Notes under the pieces: model-generated
Database searches by the model: none
What the model was told of the DNA's origin: nothing
What the model saw: only the letters and a program-made list of their open reading frames with translations
Part shown: positions 56,899 through 64,000 of the stretch, piece after piece
Numbering within the stretch: the stretch's first letter is position 1
How the letters are laid out: every line of letters starts with the position of its first letter
Source of the DNA: Puccinia triticina
Taxonomy: Eukaryota > Basidiomycota > Pucciniomycetes > Pucciniales > Pucciniaceae
Reading direction: 5' to 3'
Length of the DNA: 64,000 nt
Assembly (NCBI RefSeq): GCF_026914185.1
Contig: NC_070562.1
Coordinates: 6,634,001 to 6,698,000, forward strand
Made by a program: the position numbers and the translations under genes

Positions 56899-57475
56899 AC
56901 CAGTTGCGCATTTGGGTCTTCAAACCCGATTAGTTCCTGGGGGTGATTTACGGGCGCTTAACACATCTCCCTGAGTAGACAGACTTGCTCTACACCCCAG
57001 TTGTTTAACAATTGATGACATCAAGCCTTGTTTATCAAGGCCCATCTCTGAGGGATGGTAGCCTACGTAGAACTTGTAACTCGGACAGCAGCTGATATCA
57101 AGAGTGCTCCACAGCCATGTATGTCATAGGTAACCTAGGAGGTTTGAGTGAGCTGGTGAAAGACACTTGGCTTGAACGAAAGCATTGGGCGGATTCAATG
57201 GGTTCACACAGAGCCCCAAACACCGGCGCGGGTCTTGCCAATATTCCAATGGGTGCTTGACGACCTAGTCATGAACCAGTCAAATCCATCTTCTTTTACG
57301 GGTGGACTGGCCCAGACCGAGCCAATGTGTTTGTCGGACTTGGCACTGTTAAAAAACTGGCGGTCACTCCATCTGAGCTGGCACTTAATGAGCCAAAAAA
57401 CTGTAGGAATACAGACCAATGACACCAGCAGGAACCATTATGGACACTGCTTGGTTAGACTCAGCTGCGTTGAAA
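56899..57475. other. Non-coding or unresolved region
   Basis: A 132-codon frame starting at 57172 runs into the tandem repeat and has no domain. Nothing else is supported. Confidence 0.35.
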
Positions 57476-57655
57476 GGCAAGCCCTTCCGCGGTCCCCAGA
57501 ACCCAGACCCAGTCGCGTTGAATGGCGAAGCCCTTCCGCGGTACCCAGAACCCAGACCCAGCCGTGTTGAATGGTAAGCCCTTCCGCGGTCCCCAGAACC
57601 CAGACCCAGCCATGTTGAATGGTAAGCCCTTCCGCGGTCCCAGAACCAAAACCTA
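57476..57655. repeat. 48-49-bp tandem repeat, about 3.5 copies
   Basis: Units begin GCCCTTCCGCGG at 57481, 57530, 57578 and 57626, each with CCAGAACCCAGACCCAG in the middle. The frame on either strand is open through several units, but that is a property of the repeat. Confidence 0.85.
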
Positions 57656-58230
57656 ACCCAGAGCGTAGCTGAGAAAGTATCGCTTCTACGTATGCAGAAG
57701 CGAGAACTAAAACAGTCAATGCCAAGGAAGAAGGAAGACTAGAACCAGAACCAAGACAACCTCCTAAAGGAAATCAAAGACAGCTCAACAAGCAATCACG
57801 CAGCGACGTTATCGTACGCACAGGACAAATTGAGGAGATTAAGCTGATCAAGCTAATTGCTCGTAAGTCCCAGAACAGAGACATAAGTAGGGAAGAACAG
57901 ACACAAGATTGAAGGAGCTAACAAGCTCCACAATAGTTGACAGACAACAAGCTGAAGTAGCATTGGCCATATAGGCAACTGCTCAATACTACAAGATTCC
58001 ACAGTCCTATCACTTAAGCTAGAACATCTTGTTCTGCTTTCAGGTAAATTTAGCCTACAAGTTTTAATCTCTTTACTTGTATCTAGTTAGTTTCTCTCAG
58101 CATCTAACAAAGCAATCTATTTCAGTTGCTCCAATTTTTTCAAAAACTACCAGTGACCATCTGCAAGGAAATACTACATTCATTCACTTCGGCCATTTCC
58201 CGAGCTTCCGCCCTTCAAGACATAGACTCT
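57656..58230. other. Intergenic region upstream of the cysteine-rich gene
   Basis: A-rich, LTR-like in texture but without recognisable ends. No supported gene. Confidence 0.35.
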
Positions 58231-58240
58231 TTTTATAAAA
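58231..58240 (+). promoter_or_regulatory. TATA box of the cysteine-rich secreted-protein gene
   Basis: TTTTTATAAAAC about 75 nt upstream of the ATG at 58311. Confidence 0.55.
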
Positions 58241-58310
58241 CATCCAATTCAAACATCAGAAGAATCATCTCAAGTTCAAACGCTCCAACCTAGCTACCAC
58301 AATTACCACG

Positions 58311-59198
58311 ATGCTGACCTTCAAAGTCGTCACCCTTTTAGGTCTATTCCCCAGCGTTTCTGTTTTCGAATTGCCTGCCGTCCCGCTCTCATCCTACGGA
58401 AATCAAGCTGCTTCTCGTCAGCTCGACTCATCGGCCGACTTACAATGCGGCCTGGATATCAACATATGGGGCCAGATTTCGCCCACTGTGGCTTCGGGAC
58501 ACGCCAACCTCTGTCTACAATGTCGGACAACAGGCCCTGGTGTTGCTCTGAGCTTTAGCTACGTTGAGGCTCTATCGACTAGTATCAGTGCTTACGGGGT
58601 CACTGAAAGTGCTGCCCAGATCTTGCAAGCTTCCATCAATGTACATGCGTTTTATATTTTCTCCCCGGTGTGATTCGTCCGTTGGGCATAAGAAACTGAC
58701 GGTTTTCTGCTCTATCCTTGCGACTTCAAAAACAAACCGCTTTCATCAGGACGACCTCGGTAACAAGGCGAGCGAAGCGGAAACCAGTGCAAGTTGTGAA
58801 TCGGTCTGCACCAGTGATGATCGTGGGTTCACCTTTGGTCGACATAAGCTGTTGAGACGAAGTTAACGAGATCGGTGGCTTCTACTACCTTAAATGCAGG
58901 CTGTGCTTCCTGCGAGTTTACAGAAAATGGATGCAAAATGAGGGCGGTTGACTATTCGAATGAGATTTTTGCGGGGAAAGTAGTTGCGGAGGCTTTTGAA
59001 AGATGCTTTACGAGAGGAGGTTCCCAATATTGCGGGCTATGCCGTACGTGAACCCATTTATCTGGGGGCCCTTTGACCCATCATCTCTTTCTTTCTCTGA
59101 CATGCTCTCGTATGCTCCGTCTCGCAGCGAACGACCAAAGCTGCAGCGGTCCGAAACCTAGCGGCCTGCCTCGGAGGAGCCTCAAATCGAGGGGTTAG
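58311..59198 (+). CDS. Small cysteine-rich secreted protein (candidate effector)
   Basis: Exons: 58311-58640, 58750-58822, 58900-59043, 59128-59198; 205 aa. The N-terminus MLTFKVVTLLGLFPSVSVF is a signal peptide. Cysteines are paired through the mature protein: LQCGLD, LCLQCRTT, SCESVC, CASCEFTENGC, ERCF, YCGLCPNDQSC. It ends RRSLKSRG. Exon 2's donor is uncertain: an alternative at about 58814 also keeps frame. Exons 3 and 4 are supported by dense Cys and clean splice sites. Size, signal peptide and Cys content fit an apoplastic fungal effector or a secreted disulfide-rich protein. No known family was recognised. Confidence 0.6.
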
Positions 59199-59773
59199 CC
59201 AAATCATGCTGCCCCCTCTCATTCTCTGTGGTTAACACATAGCTTATACACAAACTAGTCTCCTGCAAGAATTATTATGACTACTCTGAAACTGGTAATG
59301 AGTGCCTCAAAATTCCACCGTCTAATTCTTGAAAAGAAAATTAGACGTTGGATCAGAGCTAGTTTTGGACATCTTTGGGTTTTGAGTTTTTGGATTTTTT
59401 TTTGGGTGTGGGTCCAATTATAATTAGAAGTTGGTTGCAAAAGTTTTGACTAATTAGCAGTAGCATCATACTTTTTTCAGGAATATTTTTTCTCTACTAG
59501 CCATCTCATACCTGTAACCATGTCATTGGAAGTTGATAGATAGACTACAAGCACCCCCTCAAGGCCCTCAATAATCATCAAAAACATCCAAAGGTTCTCC
59601 CTCATCATGTGCACATCTTTGTTTCTGCCAAAGCTTCATCAAACAATATCAAATTTGGAGACAGACACTCAAAAAAGGATTGAGAAATTTCCAGATTCTC
59701 TCAGGCAGAAGGCACAGCTTGATGTAACATAAGAAAAACACAGTTACCATGCCCAAATGCAATGTTTCCATTA
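59199..59773. other. AT-rich intergenic region
   Basis: No gene, repeat array or inverted ends recognised. Confidence 0.4.
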
Positions 59774-61511
59774 GGGGGGTTCACACAAGGCTCATTTTGA
59801 GGAATTTCCACAGAGGGTTTGACTCATAAACCTGAAAAGATTCCTGCATAAGTGATCCCTAATTAGTTCAGGCTTCAGCAAGGCCTCAACGGTAGAGGCC
59901 TTTCTGAAAGCTCTATTTATTATCATTCACACATATGTACATAAATAAGGTTTGGGGTGTTGGCCTGGCTGTGGTGGGACTTTCTTGGCGGATTGTGTTT
60001 GCATCCTGATGTGTGTATGTATGCTGTGAAGCCCCTCTTGAGGGTTCACAAGAAGAATCACAGCATGGGATTAGATAAGTGTTTCCCGGATTCATACTCC
60101 CAGACTCCCTGTGTCACTCCTAGCTCAGCAGAGAGAGCCAGGGCCAGGTGAGCACATATCCTATCCTAGAGAGAGAACTCAGGCTTCTATTGTCCTGGGC
60201 TAGCAATTCAAACACACAAGTGGATCCTCCTCCAATCCTGTGTGCCAGTGAGCCACCCCTGTCTCTAAGACCTTTAATGAACAGTCCAATTGGACTCTCA
60301 CATATGCAGGTAAACATGGACACTGTAAGATGGAGAGATCAAAGATTTATTGCAAACACTTTTTATATACCAGTAGTAGTAATAACTGAACAATCAACAC
60401 AATAAAGAAGAAGAATAATATACCAATTGATAGTATAAGTTTGAGCAACAACTTTTACCTGAAGATGAATAAATGAAATGTAAAGACAGGAAGAAAACTA
60501 ACTTAACACAAGTCCCCCCTGGTGGGAGCGCTGTGGCTGGCGGCAAAGCCGCCCCTCCCGCAGGGAGGGACTTGTGCATTATCTCAAATTTCACGCGGGA
60601 GCAGAAAGTTCATTTGGCTGAGAGGTTTATAAAATTTTTATAGCTCCTCCCCCAGCCTCTCCACCAATATGCCCTATCTGTACCCTGTGCTACTTTTCTT
60701 TCTCTACAATTTAGTCTACTCAGATTTTTTCTATCCCAATCTGTTGACCTTTCCAAAAGATCAAAAATGCACAAGTCTTCCAAATGAGGCTCCACTTGTT
60801 TGGGACTCCAGGAGTTGTTTTTCTGGCTACAAGATAGATTATAAGTGGCTCAAATTCCTTGCAAGAACAGAACCTACAACTCTGTGTATTCAGTTTTTCT
60901 ATATTGGTTGGGATTTTTAGTGTAGCAGATCCTTTCTGCTCCTGCTTAAATCAAGACATAACTCACAAGTCTCTCCTGCGGAGAGCCCTTTGGGCGGGGT
61001 CCCCCACACCCTCCACTCAAGAGGCTTTGTTAAGCTGGGGCAGACAATATGTTGCTGTAATTTTAACTTAATATAGAAACTGAGAAACACAATAACTATA
61101 AGTGCTTGACTCAGCCATGCAATAAATCCAATCTGCAAGGTACCTATTGATCTCCCCCTGAGTGTGTTATGTAGTTGTTGATGTGATGTGTGTCTGATTG
61201 AGTCTTGAGTGATTGTTGAGTTGATGTTTTTTTTTCTTTTGATCTTGAGTGTTGTCATTCAGTGAATAATGGGTGGGCCCAGCAAGTGATTTGTTGAAGC
61301 TGGCAGATTGAGGAAGAGGTCTTCTGGAATGCCATGGAAGTATCTGGAGCTTGACACAATTGCATGTGGCATTTCCATCCAACAAACATCCTGGCTGGGC
61401 TGCCTTTGGTATGCAGGGCCAGCTGCGGCATACTTCTTGTGTTGAGCTGGATGAGGAGCCCTCCGCATGGTTCACCAGCTGATTTCAAAATCAGCCCTGT
61501 GTGAACCCCCC
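59774..61511. mobile_element. TA-flanked inverted-repeat element (Tc1/mariner-like target)
   Basis: Ends GGGGGGTTCACACAAGGCT and the near-inverse AGCCCTGTGTGAACCCCCC, flanked by TA on both sides (59772-59773 and 61512-61513). The interior holds another repeat with GC-rich ends (about 60,500-60,590 and 60,965-61,035). No transposase is recognised; the coding frames at 61,167-61,557 (minus) lack domains. Confidence 0.6.
60500..61035. repeat. Segment bounded by GC-rich ACAAGTCCC-type motifs
   Basis: Left: AACACAAGTCCCCCCTGG...GCAGGGAGGGACTTGTGC hairpin. Right: CTCACAAGTCTCTCCTGCGG. A plus-strand frame at 60669-60920 (83 aa) starts with a hydrophobic stretch (MPYLYPVLLFFLYNLVYS) but lies inside the element and has no other support. 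Confidence 0.5.
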
Positions 61512-62331
61512 TATTATGTCTGGCACAAAGCTGGACAAAAAAATCACACCCATTCAACTTGTTTCAATCAGTTCCTTTTTTTCCATCATGCTAATTACAA
61601 GTAAGGCCAAGTAGTGTGTCACATCTATGTACTGCAATAGGGGGGTGCAAGTTGTCAAAAATGTGCTGCGGATTTTGTCTGCTTCATGGGCCCCTTTCAG
61701 CAAGCTTTATGGATGGCAAACTGCTTCCAAAGGCGGGCTCCCCCCCCCAAGCCTTCAGGATGAGCCAAAGCTGCAGGCGATGGCTTTGATGACTGCTTTC
61801 GGAATCCGAGTTAAGTGAGTCCTCTTAATAACAGAGGGATAAGCTAATTTGGCGTGGCCAGCCGGTTCTTTGGAGGCTCCAGGAGGAACTGACGGAAGTT
61901 TGGCGCTGCCCGTACACACCCTTTCTTCGCGAAGGCTGATTATTATGGTTGCAAGGGTAGATAGGATGACGATAGATGAAGGGCAGCTGCACAGGCAGGG
62001 TCGAGGGCGTGTTGTGCTGAGGGTTCATGTCTGGTGATGGCTGATGGGAAGAGCTTGTCTGGCAGATATCGAGGGCTGGAGTGATCTGCGCCCTGATTGT
62101 CGAGTCGGGTTGATGGTCTAGCCCCGATATTATATTGTAAGGCTTTCCCAGCCCAGAGGGGAGAGTGGGCAAGTCCGGCCGGGGCACGGCGCGCGGGCTT
62201 GGCTGATCCGGGGAGGGCTTGAGGGCGTGGTAAGCCAGGGTATGCTTGCGCAGGATATGCTTCTGCCGGGGGCCAGCCCCGCATACATATAGCCCGCTCA
62301 CCACCCCACCGACAACCCCACCACGCCCAGC
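61512..62331. other. Intergenic region upstream of the proline-rich gene
   Basis: GC content climbs from about 62,150. A CATACATATAGCC TATA-like word lies near 62,282, about 45 nt before the ATG. No other gene supported. Confidence 0.45.
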
Positions 62332-63315
62332 ATGGCCACCCTCCAGCACCACCCCCACCCACACCACCACTTCCCCCAGCGGCCCCACTCAACCACCCCG
62401 GACACCCACCACCGCCGGAAGTACCAGCGCCAGAACGCCAGCCTCCACCGCGCATCCGTGCCCACCGACCGCTTCAGCGCCGAGCCGCCCGCGCCCCACA
62501 GACACCCGAGCCTCCTCCGCCGGCCTGCGCCCGCCTCCGCCCCACACACCCTGCCCCTGCTGCCCTCCACCCTCGCCCGCGCCCACAGTCTGCCCGGCAA
62601 GCCCCTCCGCCCGGCGCCCCAACGCTCCGCAACCGCCGTCCGCCCCGCGCCCTCCAAACGCACCCTCACCACCTCCCCCCCGCCCCCGCTCTCCCGGCTG
62701 CCCACATCGCCCACACCCGCCTCCGCCGTCACCGGCGCCTCCGGGCTCACCGTCGCCGGCCGCATGGTCGAGCACGACCCCGCCCGCTCCCGCAGGTCCG
62801 TCCGCCCCCCCTCTCTCCCCACACACACCCCCGCTGACCCCGCTCGCGTGGCCACAGAGAAACGCTCTCCAGCGTCCTTCGCGCCGTCAGCCAGTCCGGC
62901 GCCGGAAGGGCCCGCCATCCCTGCCCGCCCAGCCCCGGCCCCAGTCCACGCCCAGCGCCCCCCGTCAACGCGACACCCGTAAGCCCCTCTCTCTTCCCGC
63001 CGCCCCCACACACCAGCCCTGACGAGTGTTTGCGCTCGACAGACGCCCGGGCCCCCGTCGCTGGCACAGGAAGACGAAGACGAGCCCGGCCCCGCCCGCC
63101 CCCCGCCCGGCTCCCACGCAAGCGGATACATCAGCTTCGCCAGCCTCAACCTGCGCGCCCCGCCCAGCCCGCCCGCCTCCCTCGCCGACGACCTTCCCGA
63201 CGCGCTCCTGCCCGCCCGCTCCCCGGCCGAGCCCCACCCGGTGGCGCTCTGGCTCCCCCACCTGCCCGCCCCGCCCGCCGCCGACCCGCCACTGGCCGTG
63301 GACCTCAAAACCTAG
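62332..63315 (+). CDS. GC-rich hypothetical protein, proline-rich and low-complexity
   Basis: Exons: 62332-62795, 62858-62978, 63043-63315; 285 aa. The ATG has a good context (CAGCATGGCC). It starts MATLQHHPHPHHHFPQ, continues Pro/Ala/Ser/Arg-rich, and has an exon-2 helix-like ETLSSVLRAVSQSGAG. It ends with an acidic patch (EDEDE), then SGYISFASLNL and LPDALLPARS. Splice phases join cleanly, and the C-terminal part looks less random than the rest, which supports this strand. No signal peptide, membrane span or known domain. The antisense strand is also open over 336 codons, a usual effect of GC-rich sequence. Like the alcohol oxidase gene, it differs strongly in GC content from the middle of the window. 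Confidence 0.55.
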
Positions 63316-64000
63316 ACTAATACCACCCTTCCCGCGCTGTTTATATACACTCTCGCTATGCCCTGTCCATACTCTGTCACTCGCTCGCGAGCGGTGCTCT
63401 TTCTTGCGGATCGGCTATCTCCACACACACGCGGGCCCAGACACCCCCCTGTATATTCTTGTACACCCACATACATCTCCACATAATCATACCTTCACAA
63501 CCACACCCTCGTTATCCTCCACCGTCCTCTTCGTTGTGCTGCGGGCCCAGGTGCCTGCTGCTTTGCCCCGGAGACAGAGACGCGCTTGGTACAGCTGCAC
63601 GGCCGGTTCCAGGGATAAAGGCCCCCATCAGCCAGTAGTTGGAAGGGACGACAGAGGCTGGGCTCCTCCCGCCGAGCCACATAAAAACACCCGCCTGCTT
63701 CTTTGGCGCCGACTTCAGCCCCCGAACGGAGGGTCCGGGGGACCCCGCCCGGAGGGCTTTCCTGCGGGAGGCGCCGCCTCGCCGAGCTTGACTAAGCCTC
63801 TCCGAGGAGGCACTTGTGTGAAGTTTCGCCGCCTCGCCGCCAGCCACAGCGAGCCTCCCACCAGGGGACTTGTGTTACCTGGCGCGCCGATGTCCCTCTG
63901 CCCACAGCAACATTCACCGCCAGACGGTCCCGGTAAACTGTGTGATCAGCAGAAAACCATCCCGTCCACGCGAATCTCCAGCGAGTATGCGCACGTTTTA
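63316..64000. other. 3' flank of the proline-rich gene
   Basis: No supported gene. A GC-rich segment at about 63,720-63,880 has inverted CACTTGTGT and GGACTTGTGTT motifs of the type seen at 60,500. Confidence 0.4.

Noticed and set aside
60669..60920. 83-aa frame with a hydrophobic start as a secreted small protein
   Set aside because: Lies within a repeat element, has no promoter signal or Cys pattern, and the hydrophobicity comes from a T-rich stretch.
62298..63308. 336-codon open frame on the minus strand, longer than the plus-strand exons
   Set aside because: GC-rich sequence lacks stop codons by chance; the plus-strand model has three clean splice junctions in matching phase and a sensible C-terminus.

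Overview
This is a eukaryotic, fungal window. Genes carry several short introns (about 45-90 nt, GT..AG). Nested LTR retrotransposons, hAT-type DNA transposons and minisatellites fill most of the space. The cell-wall-type MAPKKK, the long-chain alcohol oxidase, the Ty3 and Ty1 lineages, the hAT transposase relic and an expanded family of secreted proteins together suggest a basidiomycete, most likely a rust (Pucciniales). That placement is inference.

Layout. 1-2.3 kb: 3' end of a GC-rich long-chain alcohol oxidase gene. 2.9-16.0 kb: three nested elements, a terminal-inverted-repeat element split by a Ty3 element (gypsy-1), whose right LTR is split by a young Ty1 element. 16.7-19.2 kb: secreted-family gene A (minus). 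19.5-25.3 kb: large inverted-repeat elements containing a minisatellite-bearing hAT-type element and a solo LTR. 25.5-35.0 kb: decayed, 3'-truncated Ty3 element (gypsy-2) with two nested hAT-type insertions. 35.2-36.9 kb: hAT transposase relic. 37.1-41.0 kb: giant foldback element containing a second minisatellite-bearing hAT-type element. 43.1-45.4 kb: family copy B (minus, one nonsense codon). 47.7-51.6 kb: Bck1-like MAPKKK (plus). 52.4-54.7 kb: family copy C (plus). 55.4-56.9 kb: predicted single-pass membrane protein. 58.3-59.2 kb: small cysteine-rich secreted protein. 59.8-61.5 kb: TA-flanked inverted-repeat element. 62.3-63.3 kb: GC-rich proline-rich hypothetical gene.

The main discovery candidate is the A/B/C family. 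The three loci share six exons with matching boundaries, a signal peptide ending L-P-x-T-Q-C, a core promoter block about 100 nt before the ATG, and a degenerate repeat tract always on the 3' side in the same orientation relative to the gene. No characterised family was recognised, so function is unknown. Secretion plus local multiplication in a repeat-rich region fits a candidate effector family.

The second theme is a set of non-autonomous elements with perfect 8-bp target duplications, three of them (20.2-21.5, 27.8-29.3 and 38.8-40.8 kb) carrying arrays built on the core of the palindrome CTCGATGACCGGTCATCGAG. A hAT transposase relic lies in the same window.
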